A stretch of 64,000 nt of DNA from Mantis religiosa (GCA_030765055.1 CM060953.1:72650477-72714476), one strand, 5' to 3'. Shown: positions 34,902 through 46,064, numbered from the stretch's first letter. The notes: a model not told the origin generated them from the sequence alone. Program-made: numbers and translations.

Positions 34902-35085
34902 ATATAAAGTATTAAGCGGGCTTGTGGGCCGTGGTCTACTATGAGTTGCTGTTGAGACTTCCACCAGGACCCCTCGATCGCACTGCCACTGAAGATGTCT
35001 GCCGCAGCCGCAGACGAAACGTCTGGGAAGATAAAGAAAGAGCCCAATAGACTACGGCCCACAAGCCCGGTTAATACTTTATATG
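34902..35085 (+). mobile_element. Penelope-like element terminus, inverted-repeat bounded
   Basis: Arms of about 37 bp (34902-34939 and 35049-35085, sharing AAAGTATTAA, GGGCTTGTGGGCC) enclose about 110 bp. The interior holds the motif series CTGAAGA, a 6-bp hairpin and GAAACGTC. That arrangement is familiar from the terminal repeats of Penelope-like retroelements. No reverse transcriptase is present nearby, so this would be a terminal fragment or a non-autonomous unit. The assignment rests on the motif alone. Confidence 0.5.
34986..35028 (+). ncRNA. hammerhead-ribozyme-like core
   Basis: CTGAAGA (34989-34995) fits the conserved CUGANGA. One base later, GTCTGC (34997-35002) pairs perfectly with GCAGAC (35010-35015) to form stem II around a 7-base loop. 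It is followed immediately by GAAAC and GTC (35016-35023); ACGT is self-complementary, as in the dimer-type stem III of Penelope-like hammerheads, with C at 35023 as the expected cleavage position. Stem I is weak: CCA before CTGAAGA pairs with TGG after GTC. The extra base before stem II means activity is uncertain. Confidence 0.5.
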
Positions 35086-35369
35086 ATATCTTTAGACCAA
35101 TGGTTGGTTTCAGCTTAGTGAATTCGTGAAGAGCGATTTTGTAATTTGGTGTAAGACAGATTTTCCAGCATTTAGTTCTGCAACAGTCTGAGTCTTTTAG
35201 ATTGGGCACTATACATATAATATATATGTATATATGTATTTGTATAATATATACATCATTATAAATAAAATGTATGTGAATACAATATTTTTGAACAGTG
35301 ACGTTTCCGACATTACTTTTCGTTGAACTTTGCAATACCTACCATTTACTGAAGTATTGGAAAATTCAG

Positions 35370-35610
35370 TTTAATTATACAAAATATTGTTAAAGCTCAC
35401 AATATATTTCATATATTTTGCTGTGGAGCTAGAATATTTCGTGATATTTTCTTTTAAGGTTTTGAATCTACCAATTTCTACCTTTTTAGGATAGGAAGCA
35501 GTTCATTCTTCTTCTGACAATGCAAAGAGGACGGAATTTTTAAGCCAACAAATGGTGTTCTCTCTTAAAAGGTTTGACTATGTCCTATGTACCTATATAA
35601 TAATGCAATA
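35370..35610 (+). repeat. old dispersed repeat E, copy 2
   Basis: Second copy of the 31840-32080 repeat, in the same orientation and about 3.5 kb downstream. The shared core is TTTTTAGGATAGGAAGCAG. Confidence 0.6.
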
Positions 35611-37109
35611 ATGACATTTCTTCAAATGTTGACCACTGTTAACGTCAAGTAGCCAAAAGACTTAGCCTTTTAAAGGAATACTGTGAACGTACCTAATAAA
35701 CGAGTATTTTGAAGTGCTGAAGCGTTATTCATTTTTTTAACATCTTTTAAGGATTTTACTATCGATTACACCTCTATATATTGCTTTGTACCTTAAACAA
35801 ACAGCTTTTATATTAACAGTTTGTGGAAGAATGGACACAGTCTATCGACGCAACAAATGTGTTCTGCATCCTTGGTTGTACATTTTCTTCAAAGCATAAT
35901 AACGTAATGAAAGTGTTCAAGTAGTGAAATAACTAAATGAACTTACGTACCTATTGCGTGATTAGAGTAAATGGAAGAACAGAACAGGCTATTAGCAATT
36001 AAAGGGAAAGAGATAAATAGAAAATGTATTAAAGTCTGCAACTATGAATTATTGGCTTTTAGTATCTAATGTTTTATTCGCATTTCAAGTGTCTGAAGCA
36101 CACTTTAAACGCAGATTAAATTTTATTTTATTTTATTTTAAAGGGTGTATTGTACAAAAAGGTCACGGATTATGGAAACAGCTGTGAACGAGCATATTGA
36201 GAGGAGTGAGAGAGAGGGAGGGGGGGTGGGGTGTCACAATACTGTCTAATGCAAACACAACTGCTTTTTTGTTACTGTTATTTAGATGTGGTATCTTCTG
36301 TCAGCAAATGAAACAATTATACCTCCATAGTATATTAATTTCTGTTAAATGGGATGCAGGGACTTTCAGAATTAGCTGGTTTGCTAAAATGAAAAAAACG
36401 AAAGTTGAAATTAATTGCAGTTAGATCGTTAGATGCATGGATGTAAAGTGATTAATAATGTACATTCTAAAAGCACGAGGGATGGTGGAGTAAAAGCTAA
36501 AGGTTGTTAAAACATAAAAGCCAGAGGGATTAGTCAAACAACAAAACTGCCGTGAGTTAATAAAGAGGGAGCAGGCACCTAACGATGTAAGAGAAAATGA
36601 TGCATCTGCTGCTCCTCCAGTATTGGCAAAACTGGAGAGGTAGTTCAGCACGTTTGCCGTAGTCTTAATTTACTTTCGTATCTAACTTACGGTACAATCG
36701 GTGCAGGAAATACTTCGAGGATTCCTTTTTTAATCTGAAATACAGCAGTAATGTAAAACACTTGGCATAGCAGCCATTACAAAGCTGGAAGTTTGAAAGG
36801 CACGACACGAGGGATGGCTACAGTCATATACAGAAGATCGTTATTTTAACGTATGCTGGACGTCGCTCTAACTGCAGAATGAGACATCTAATTTTGTCAC
36901 GCTGTAATATTTTAAAAGCGCGCTTTTACCCTTGCTTCTGAGGATCATACATTTTAACTTACTGAGAACTGTTGCTTTATCCGTCGTTGTAATCGATAAT
37001 TACAATCACGTAAAAGCGAGCGTTTGGTTACAGAGGAGAGTAGTGTACACACTTAAAAGTGAGTGTGTGATTGTCGTTCTGCCATTAACTGTTTACTTAT
37101 TCATTTTTT
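35611..37109. other. unassigned AT-rich stretch
   Basis: Contains a short (TTTTA)n run at 36120-36140 and a purine-rich run near 36205-36235. No supported gene. Confidence 0.5.
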
Positions 37110-38160
37110 ATAACTTTACATCCTCCATTGACAATGTTTTTACTCCTAAACAAATAATAGAAAAACGACGAGAACAAAATTTAGAGACGCACTTACTATT
37201 TATTGACTATTATACAGCTCTTGACAAAGTATCACGAATGATACTGTGTAAAATTTTAAATAACAGAGGCATACCTTTACAACTAATTGAAGTTATAAAA
37301 AGTATGTACATTGACACAACAATAAAAATAAATAAAAGAGAACCAGTAATAGTTAATGGTGGCGTAAGACAAGGTTGTCCTTATTCAACCGCACTTTTTA
37401 ATTTGTATGTTGACGAAATAGTAAGAATTTGGTCGAATAAAGTCAAGGGAGGCATTAATGTATCAGGAGCTAAATTGAAAACTATGTTGTATGCAGATGA
37501 TCCAATAACAATGGCCACAAATGAAGATGACCTGCAGAAAATGCTGTATAGTCTAGATAAAATTGCTACAGAATATGGAATGAAAATAACAGCAAATAAA
37601 TCTAAAACCATGGCATTTAAAGGAATTAATCCAGTAAGATCAAAAATATTGTTAGATAACATAATAATTTAGCAGAAATCACACTTTAAGTATTTAGGAT
37701 GTAATGTCTCGTACCAAGGGGAAGCTGATATAATAGAGAAAATAAATAAATTTACCTATATAACAGGCACAATAAAAATAACATTAAAAATAAAGCAATA
37801 AAGGACTCTATAATAAAACTATACAAAACAATGGTAATACCAACTCTGGTCTATGCATCAGAAACATGGAGACTAGCAAAAGGAAATAGTACGAGAATAC
37901 AGTCATCAGAAATGAAATTCATAAGAGCAATAGCTGGATATACCAAAATCTGTAAAAAACGTAGTCAGGATATTAGGACAGAATTAAAAGTAGAAGAAAT
38001 AAACCATACTATTGAAAGAAATAATAATCAATGGAAAGAACATGTTCAGAGGATGAATAATAACAGAATACAAAAATAGCCTTAAACTATAAACTTTGTG
38101 GAAGAAGAAACCAGGGAAGACCGAAGAAAAGATGGGCAGACCAATTTGGAGCCGGAACTG
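37110..38160 (+). pseudogene. LINE reverse transcriptase, C-terminal two thirds, broken
   Basis: Reverse transcriptase blocks in order: LLFIDYYTALDKV (the family's F-I-D-F...A-F-D block, with Y in place of F and T in place of F), a GGVRQGCP motif, and the catalytic YADD at about 37490-37501. The thumb follows (ITANKSKTMAFKG) and then FKYLGCNVSY. A stop codon at 37670-37672 replaces a Glu position in this family, and a frameshift follows near 37800. The last block (37831-38079) has VYASETWRL, EMKFIRAIAGYTK and NQWKEHVQRM, ending with GRPKKRW in another frame. The type resembles RTE/CR1-like LINEs common in insects; the clade is uncertain. Non-functional. Confidence 0.9.
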
Positions 38161-38213
38161 GTTAAACAATCCAAAGCCGTGAGGTAGAAGAAGAAGAAGA
38201 CGAAGAAGAAGAA
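37110..38213 (+). mobile_element. LINE fragment with reverse transcriptase and (GAA)n tail
   Basis: A 5'-truncated non-LTR retrotransposon. The coding part (37110 to about 38160) is followed by a GAA-rich microsatellite tail (about 38187-38213). A SINE-C copy abuts the tail directly at 38214. No clear target duplication was found. Confidence 0.9.
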
Positions 38214-38438
38214 GATCCTCCAACGTTAAGTAATATCGGATGATGAATTAAATGGCTGAACTGATGCTAAAATGAGTCCAGTGTCAATAGAACTTAGATT
38301 TACCCTACATTCGTGTTTCAGGATAAGGGAAAAACCCGGAAAAAGCCTGATCCAGGTAACTCACCCTGATCGAAATTCGAACTCGGGGCCTCTTGAACGT
38401 AAGGCAGATACGCTACCATTTACGCCACAGAGGCAGGC
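38214..38438 (-). mobile_element. SINE-C, copy 9
   Basis: Near full length on the minus strand, from CCTCCAACGTTAAG to the head CCACAGAGGCAGGC. B box AAATTCGAACTCGGG on the plus strand. It joins the GAA tail of the preceding LINE. Confidence 0.9.
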
Positions 38439-38744
38439 TCTTACACATTGCCGGTAAAAGTAGTTATAGTTGATAAAGAGCTATAGTAAGATTACCGCAT
38501 TCAGGAAATATCGTGTCCGTTTCCCACCGACGTACCACTTAAACCTCGGTATTTTGTGTTTTCCTCAGTCGATGGAAAAATTGCTTTCTCGTTTAGCCCG
38601 TTTTGGTTTACATCATGTGCCCTTTATTCCTTTTCATTTTCGAATTATGCATCTGGAATTCTTGGTGTAGGGTTGTACCGAACAAATGACGCGGGGACTT
38701 TATTTGTACGGGTCGGATTTCGTCCTCTCTGGACACTCCAGTGT

Positions 38745-38931
38745 GCCCGCCTCGGTAGCGTGGTGGTAGAGTGTCTGCCTCACGTTCAAGAGGTCCCGAG
38801 TTCGAATCTCGGTCAGGGTGAGCTACCAGGATAAAGTTTTTTTCCGGGGTTTTCCATTATCCTGAAAGACGAATGTCGGGTAACTCTAAGGACGTAAAAT
38901 TAAAAAAAAAAAAAAAAAAGAAAGAAAAGAT
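38745..38931 (+). mobile_element. SINE-C, copy 10, with target duplication
   Basis: Intact head (GCCCGCCTCGGTAGCG, B box GAGTTCGAATCTCGG) and body up to GGGTAACTCTAA, then a jump to GGACGTAAAATT and an A-rich tail: the 3' middle segment is deleted. A direct repeat ACTCCAGTGTG flanks it (38735-38745 and 38932-38942), the first base of the SINE being shared. Confidence 0.92.
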
Positions 38932-38942
38932 ACTCCAGTGTG

Positions 38943-39686
38943 GGACCGGTCTTTGAACCAGGAACTATTAGGAACTTCTATTCATATTCGTACACGTGAC
39001 CTGTGGTTCCTTCACTTGATCGCTTCCTCCTATAGTGTAGTTATCGGAATATGTTTCCTGAACATCACAGTGTTAATCTTAAGCTGTAAATACCACACCT
39101 TGTAATTAGTTTGTATTTAGTACCCGAACCCTTTAAGGTTTTGATGCATTTTTCTTGATATTTAATGAACCACTTCTAGAATACCATACTACGGCTAAGC
39201 ATATTAATGTTATAGGACCTTAGGACTTCTAAATTGCATAAATAACCGTTTTCAGTTCTTCATATGAAAAACACATATTTATTGAAGGCTTCAACTTTTG
39301 TTGCTTCCCCTGGATACAGCAAGGCACATCGTTTGGAGAGCTCGACGTTGTTATTGAAGGAGGCTTTGGATATCGTTAGAAAATATTTCCAGAAAAGAAG
39401 TACTCGGATCAATGGGAATTCGTTTGTATTCCAAGCTGCAGATAATTATTACACAGAATCCTTGCTATGAGGATGGGAAGCGGATTTGTTCGATTCTAAA
39501 TCTAGAAACTGAAACAGCAGAATCTATGTTTAACAGCCTGTTTACAATTTTTCCGTGAAGAGAAGATTTTCTTCTTATAAGAATGTGCTGCAAGATAATA
39601 GAGAATTGCTAATTCTAGGAAATTTGGATAATTATGTATTTATCTACAATGTCCGCCGCCAAATACACCAATAGGTAAGTATTATC
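38943..39686. other. unassigned stretch
   Basis: No supported features. Confidence 0.5.
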
Positions 39687-39704
39687 GTGTGTGTGCGTGT
39701 CTGT

Positions 39705-39770
<66 letters not shown>
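39687..39770 (+). repeat. (GT)n microsatellite
   Basis: GT repeats, pure from about 39710, interrupted at the start. Confidence 0.97.
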
Positions 39771-39771
<1 letters not shown>

Positions 39772-39959
39772 TTCTTGCGCATAGTTTTGATAGATGAACT
39801 CTTTTGAAACACACGTGTACTTAATAAATAAATAAATTTTAGGAATATACTAAAAATTGATAACAGGAAATAGGACGTATACAGTTCTTTGTATATGGGT
39901 AGTTTACCTTTGTGTTGTTGACAAATTCAAATTCAAAACGACACCGAACGACTATCCTT

Positions 39960-40498
39960 CACCAGGGTGAGAGAAGACGTCCCAGAACTGCGCATTGCGG
40001 GTGGCTCAGTTCACTGGACCACAGGGGCCAATTACCTCGGTGTCACTCTAGACAGCAAGCTCACCTGTAAACCACACATAGAAAAGGTGTCAAACAAGAT
40101 CTCCCGCAGGATGTCCCTCCTCTGCAAGTTCCCACCTCCATCGCCTTCAAATCCTCCAAAACCGATTCCTCCGCATATCAGTAAATGCTGGCTGGTACAT
40201 TTCTAATGTCGACATACATCGAGACAAATCCATCCCTACACTTCATGAGTACACCCTCTCCCTCTCCCACAAAATTTTCGACTCTCTCACTCGTGTTCGA
40301 GGACTCGGGGAGTACGATATAGATCCCGGAGAAAGCTATAAAGGACCCAGGACAATCCTAGGCAAGCACTATAAAAACAGCTACTTCCCAAACCCTTACC
40401 TATCATTACATACCTATATTAAGAAAATAAAAAAAAATCACACAGCTGAACCACAATCTCTACTTTATCTCCATCATTCTTCTTCCCAAAGGACCTAG
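39960..40498 (+). pseudogene. jockey-like LINE reverse transcriptase C-terminus, internally deleted
   Basis: The first block (39967 to about 40130) reads VHWTTGANYLGVTLDSKLT and HIEKVSNKISRRMSLL, the post-catalytic region of jockey-clade reverse transcriptases. Then the frame changes and reads LHRLQILQNRFLRISVNAGW, DIHRDKSIPTLHEY and SLSHKIFDSL up to the stop at 40496-40498. The segment that normally lies between (the I-x-Y-A-x-x-V-W-G region) is deleted. It resembles the LINE at 15251-16128 but is a different, more eroded subfamily. Confidence 0.88.
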
Positions 40499-40514
40499 TC
40501 TTGCCAAGGTAATA

Positions 40515-40745
40515 GTCGTTTTGAAACATCCTGTATATACATATATGTATATGCATTATATATACTGTGTGTTCTGTAATAGTTATTGATAATGGCATTT
40601 CTACAAAATGAGATTATAAGAAAACTAATAAGTAAGAAACAGAAATATTTCAGTTAGCCAATAAGTTAAAAAAGAAGTATATTAAAATAGAAATCATGGC
40701 CATGTACATCAAGGTAACAAATAAAACGATTCTGTTGGTAATAAG
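40515..40745 (+). repeat. dispersed repeat F, copy 1 (unoccupied form)
   Basis: Shares GTCGTTTTGAAACA.CCTGTATATACATATATGTA and about 200 bp more (for example AATAGTTATTGATAATGG, AAAACTAATAAGTAAGAAA, ATCATGGCCATGTA) with copy 2 at 41783-42545. It shows what the LTR insertion site looked like before insertion. The TTTTGAAACATCCTGTA edge resembles the terminal repeat of a mariner-like element. Confidence 0.8.
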
Positions 40746-41782
40746 CTACAACGATAATCTAAAATGTACTTTTCTAAGGGTAAAGGAAATTTGAAACAAA
40801 AGACAAACAATACCTAAGAAGGGTTGTGTTTTAAATACTGAAGAATTGTGACAGCAATACCATTAGATTCATAGTAACCACCTGCTAGGCGGCACATCAT
40901 TCCAGTGACATTTAAACTCGTGATTATAGTCGTTGTGTAGTTTATAACTTAACTAGTCTACATTTCGGTGTCGCAGCTTCGAAATTCTGTTAGGTATAAT
41001 TTTATACAGCATTAAATATTACGTGATTTTGTGATTAGGTAGCGCAGGAACCACTGGTGTGCGAAACTCAAAAGTTGTTATTGGAACGCACCAGCCACGA
41101 AATCAAAAGCATTGCTGTTTGTCAGTGACGCTAGCCTCACTTTCAGGCAATAGGGCAAAGAGCAGTTACTTGTGAAAAAGTCGATAATGACTAAGACAAT
41201 CCCAAGGTTGCTCATTTTGCTATGATCTTAATTCTACAGTGCTTTCAACCAGTTAATATAAAATCAACTGCTCCCTTTTCAGTTACAAATGCTTTATTTA
41301 GTATTATTAAACACAGTGAAATAAAATGCTTGTCTCATTGCATGATGCATTTAGTTTTGGTTAACTTAATCTACAATTCTTTGATATTATTCTCTGTTCT
41401 TTTTATCAATTAATGCTTCCATCCTCAATTTCACTAGCGTTAACTTCCCTCTAAAAGGTTTAAGCTGGATATGTTCACCTGCTTATTAGCCATCATGGAC
41501 TGCTATAACAGAATTTTGGAACACGTTGAACACTCATAGGCAGTAATTAAGCAATAGCTTCTTTATTGCGGTTTCATAAACCAGAAATTCTTAATATAAA
41601 CAAGCTACTCCGGAGTATGCGGGTATGTTTACAAAGAGCTATAGCACGGGGCACGGCGTGTGACCTAGACCTGCGAACCTGCCACACTCATTCTGGAGCA
41701 TTTTATTATGCGGCTCTATTGACGGTAAAAATTATGTATATGTGTCACATAGAAGCTGAACTACTGCTTCTATATGTTCGGT
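40746..41782. other. unassigned stretch between two repeat F copies
   Basis: A 113-codon frame (41566-41907) runs into the solo LTR and is not a supported gene. Nothing else recognised. Confidence 0.5.
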
Positions 41783-42545
41783 GTCGTTTGAAACAGCCTG
41801 TATATTGTAACGCGAGCGCTGGAACACCCTGTGGAAGCAGCTGGGAGCGGAAGGCAGGGGAGGTTCGTGTTAGCCGCACCTCCCCCTCGTCTGTCTCACA
41901 GTGGTGACAGGCGGTGGTCAGGAGAAAAACATGACTGTGCCGTCTGTTTCTCTTACACCTGGTTCTCGATCATTCTTTTACTGGAACATTCCAGAGACTT
42001 CTAGAAGAACGGTGACATTCCTATAAAAAGGGTTTCAGAGAGACAGGCAGTTCAGTCTTGGTGTAAGTGTTAGTCAGTGACGTGCGTGGAAAGGAGCGCC
42101 GTGTTAACGAACGTGAAGATTGTGCAACGGAAGACTTTACGTAACTGGTATGTGCATCGGAGTTTATGTAATCGCGAGTACAAGTGAAATTGTAACGGAC
42201 GAACTGGTGAATCGTAATTGTGTGCAGCACGTAATTCTGTGTAATTGGCAAGTGTTAAACTGTAAGTCGGTGGAAATAAAGAACATTTTTGAGTGGTGAA
42301 ATTGGACTTTTCATTTCACGAACCCACAAAGTCACAATATACATATATGTATATACATGATATATATGCTGCGTGTTCTATAATAGTTATTGATAATGGT
42401 ATTTTTACAAAATGAGATTATAAGAAAACTAATAAGTAAGAAAAGGAACTTTAAGTTACCCAATAAATTATATATACTAATGTATATATTAAATAATATA
42501 AATCATGGCCATGTAGATAAAGGTAAAACAAACTGATTCTTAGTT
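41783..42545 (+). repeat. dispersed repeat F, copy 2, interrupted by an LTR
   Basis: The repeat is split: 41783-41805 on the left and 42337-42545 on the right of the solo LTR. Joined across the LTR it matches copy 1 continuously. Confidence 0.8.
41806..42336 (+). mobile_element. solo LTR (531 bp) with 4-bp target duplication
   Basis: Starts TGTAACG and ends GTCACA, the TG...CA form of an LTR. It is flanked by ATAT at 41802-41805 and 42337-42340. It contains a TATA-like CTATAAAAAGGG (about 42022) and, near the 3' end, a polyadenylation-like AATAAAG (about 42275). No internal coding region remains, so it is a solo LTR left by recombination. The 4-bp duplication fits Ty3/gypsy-like elements, but the family is not proven. 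Confidence 0.85.
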
Positions 42546-43005
42546 GGCACACAGTGTGTCACACCACGGAATTGGGCAAGAAATGGATTATTTATATTAT
42601 ACATTTATGATATTTATTGTATTTATCACTTCTAGATTGGGACCAGTCACTTTATAGCGTCCAGTGTCTCTCATTTTGCAAGGATGTGATCCTGTATCTA
42701 GGAAATGTTGCTTGATTCGCCTATTGGCTTTAAAAGACCTAAGTATACCAACTTTAATAAATACATTTTAATTAAGCGTGAGAATGACATGAAGTTCATA
42801 TCATATATTGATATAACGTAAGACGTTTACATTGCAAACAAAAGTAAGTGAATTTGGCGATACCTAGACGCTTTCGACATTACGCTCCGAGAGACTTGTG
42901 TGATAGCGTTGCCTAAACACCTCTATACCGATGAGGGCTAAAAGAGAAGGCCTGTTGTACTAGTTATCAGCGCAGACCGCTGTAATTTGCTTACTATTCC
43001 GAAAA
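42546..43005. other. unassigned AT-rich stretch
   Basis: No supported features. Confidence 0.5.
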
Positions 43006-43007
43006 TA

Positions 43008-43926
43008 TGAGGGCTGTTCAATAAAGAATGATCACAATTTTTTTTTTTGATAACGTACCTTGATTCAACCTCATAATTTTGATGGTCCTTCTCAAAATAG
43101 TCTCTCCTAAATGCGATGCACTTGTCCCAGCGTTTCTGCCAGTCTACAAAGACATGCTGGAAACCATTTTTGGAAAGATCCCTTCAAAATGGCCTCCGCA
43201 GCCTTCGCCACTGCTTCTGATGACGGATAATGCCTCCCACAAAGGCGTTTCTTCAAGTCAGGGAATAGAAAAAAGTCACATGGGGCTAAATCCGGACTAT
43301 AGGGAGGGTCAGGGATGCACTTCAGGTTGAATTTTGCAAGATATTCAGCAACAACTTTGGCAATATGCGGCCGCACATTATCGTGGTGCAGCATCCAGCC
43401 TGCTTTATGGAAATGTGGTCTTTTGCACCTGATGTGGACTTGCAATATTTTCAAGATATCCCTGTAGTATTGTCCAGTTACTGATGTGTGTGCAGGTACA
43501 ACATGCTGATAAACCATTCCATGCATATCAAAGAATGAGATGGCCATAACTTTCCCAGCAGAAGCAACCACTTTTGCTTTTTGGGGGTTGGTGATGAAGG
43601 AGATTTCCACACTGAGCTTTGCTGTTTGCTCTCAGGATCAAAATGATGTAGCCAAGTTTCATCAGCAGTGATTTCGTTTGGAAGAAACTCCGGATCTTAC
43701 TCTAACATCCACTTTAACTGAATGTTACCTTCATTGCAGCGGTAGGCGATACTGAACATGCCTGTACTTGCCTGGTTCTCACAGGCGGAAACCAGGAGTA
43801 CCAACAATGAAACTACTACGGCGTGTTTGTTGACATTAAGCTAACAGAATATAATAAGATTGAATTTCAGTGCGAAAAATTATGACCGTAAAAAAAATAT
43901 GATCATTCTTTATTTAGCAGCCCTCG
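43008..43926 (-). mobile_element. 5'-deleted mariner, copy 2, both ends present
   Basis: Inverted ends share GAGGGCTG and AATAAAGAATGATCA, with TA outside at 43006-43007 and 43927-43928. At 919 bp it lacks the DNA-binding part of the transposase but keeps both terminal repeats, so it could have moved with help from an intact relative. Copy 1 at 32510-33274 has the same deletion structure. Confidence 0.93.
43107..43740 (-). pseudogene. mariner DD34D transposase, DNA-binding domain deleted
   Basis: The open frame 43610-43107 contains the second catalytic Asp in LHHDNVRPH and the third in PYSPDLAPCD, with 34 residues between, the mariner DD34D signature. LFPDLKKRL and a C-terminal region follow. 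Upstream, in another frame, is ITADETWLHHFDPESKQQ, which holds the first catalytic Asp. All three catalytic Asp are thus present but are separated by a frameshift. The two helix-turn-helix motifs expected N-terminally are missing. It cannot make a working transposase. Confidence 0.9.
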
Positions 43927-43928
43927 TA

Positions 43929-45119
43929 TTACCGCTTCTTCTCCGTGGAGGGCACTATGATTTCAAGATAGACTCACCAGTCAACCATGACATCATTCTT
44001 CCTGTATCGGAGGGCGGGAAATAACGAACAAAAATGAATGCCCTGTACAAATAATTACATTTTTAAAATACATGTGAAAATTATATGTACAACTCATGTG
44101 ATTTAATTTTTAGATATTTGAACATTATATTATAAAGCATGTAAGTTATTTTTTGAAAATATACCAAACTAAAAGAATGCACTTCCGTTTCAATTTCGTA
44201 TATTTTAAGTTAATTTTCTATCAATCGCTGATAAAATATGTTCCAGGAACCTGAATGTCATATTATTAAATTTCCGAGGTTTCCTGAACGTGTTTTGTGG
44301 CTCCAGCTTAAAACCAAGTGGAGATTTTCTTGTGTTTCATGTGAGAACCTCATCCAAAACCCTTTCGGTGTGCTTGAAACTTACCATACATTCACAAATC
44401 TTGAAAAGGAATATCATTTGTATATGCATAAAATTTATATTTGCATTAATAAACATTGTACGAACATATTTACTCTATTTGTCACTGTCGCCATAAATTT
44501 CCTAGAAAGTAATATATAATAGCAGTGCAAAAGTAAATTAAAATGGAATAAAGGTGACGCGAGACAATCGAACATCGCTATGCAGAAGCTGGTTCACTTA
44601 ATCGCCGGCAGGAGAAGGGAGTGGTCCGCTGAGACATCATTTCCTGTCTGGATATCGATGCACACCCCGTGACTGGCCCCTAGCCAAACTCAAGGTAATT
44701 ATTTATTGTCTTCCTTTCCCTTTTCTTATCCGCCCAATGCATAAAGTGGATGTAATATAGCGAATGGTAGCTGCATATAATTCTATTTGAAGGATTTATT
44801 TTGCCACCTTATAATACGAACGAGCAAAATGTGAAATCTCATATTATTAACCACGCTCTCTGTGAATATAGGAACATACGTTGTACATTGTACTGTTTAA
44901 AATTCAATGCACGTGATAAAAATTGATATATTTCATTATTGTGAATTTTTTTCATACTCTTAGAAGTTATAATTTGTGCAAAGAAGTTAGTATTAAAACA
45001 TGATTTCCAGGTATTCTGTTCAGACAGTTTTCTTTAAAATAAATTTAAAAATACAGGAAACCTTCTCACAAAACCACTCTCGCCATACTTTTCAACAATT
45101 AGATAAGTAGAGAAACTAA
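43929..45119. other. unassigned stretch
   Basis: Contains a 93-codon frame (44238-44519) without recognisable similarity and a GC-richer part near 44560-44690. No supported gene. Confidence 0.5.
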
Positions 45120-45461
45120 CTTTGAGATGGTTGTGCTTTCACACTGGCCGTGTGTAGGATAAATTGTGGAAACATAGAGTCAGACTGAAAAATTCAATTC
45201 CATAGCCGGGATTTGACCATGGATCCTCTGGTGTCCGTCCAGCCGCTCTAACCATTGAGCTACTATGTCCAACGTGTCAATATGGCATTAAATTCTTCAA
45301 CTGACTCGTATTTTTCCCAGCAAACCTCTTAGGAGTTCTCATAAACACATGAGACAACTACCTTAATGGCGACTTACTATGCTGTAAGTACTTTAAGGCC
45401 CGGGCTTTATAGTTAACCACTATTAGGTCAACTGGCCTACACAGGGCCAGTGTGAAAGAAC

Positions 45462-45994
45462 ATTCGTGGGGGACGGGATCCATCCCCTTCAGCTGCCGTG
45501 GTGCGGGCGCTGCGGACCCTTAGCACTCGTGGTACCTCTGCCGTTACTAGAGGAACCTCGGGCCGAACTGCCGAGCCCCTCCCGTCGTGGAGTTCGGATT
45601 GGGTTGGACTCGAGGGGGCAGTGTGTTCCCGACACCCATGGGGAATTGGGTACCTCCGGCCAGGCAACGGCCGCCCGGAGGGGGTAGAGGGTTGCCTCAT
45701 AAGTCCCGGTTATTGGCCTGAAGAGCTAGTAGAAGGTGTGCTAGATCACCAAGCGGCCCCACCGAGGTTTTTGGTAGTCTTCCCTGCGGGGTTGACGCGC
45801 GTAAGTGGTGTATCCACTTCCACCCGTCTTGACGTTGTAGTCGATGGGGGGGGGGGGGGAGTTTAGACCCAAGGTATTGCCCCATGGAAAGACCCCCAGA
45901 GTTTTCCATCGCTCCCGGGTAGAAGGAGGCCCGGGTCCTTGGTCCTACGGGTCCAGGACTAATGGGAGTAGAACCTCTGCACCTAAATAAATAA
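45462..45994 (+). mobile_element. GC-rich non-LTR-type element, complete copy
   Basis: Full element bounded by a 14-bp duplication, AGTGTGAAAGAACA (45448-45461 and 45995-46008; outer A residues may belong to the tail). It ends CCTAAATAAATAAA, a short AAAT-type tail. It contains an open frame of 122 codons (45498-45866), but no recognised domain, and a run of 14 G at 45846-45859. It could be a non-autonomous LINE derivative or an unusual SINE; no tRNA-like promoter boxes were seen. The partial copy at 1-365 is in the opposite orientation. Confidence 0.85.
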
Positions 45995-46064
45995 AGTGTG
46001 AAAGAACAATTAATTTCCATTAATTGATCTAATAGTGGTTAACTATAAAGCCCGGGCCTTAAAG

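Noticed and set aside
40515..42545. Repeat F pair as the two LTRs of one retrotransposon
   Set aside because: One copy is itself split by an LTR with its own duplication, the interval has no retroviral-type coding sequence, and the repeat ends lack the TG...CA form.
45498..45866. 122-codon frame as a host gene
   Set aside because: It lies wholly within a retroelement bounded by a target duplication, and no domain is recognised. The other copy has a stop in the equivalent frame.
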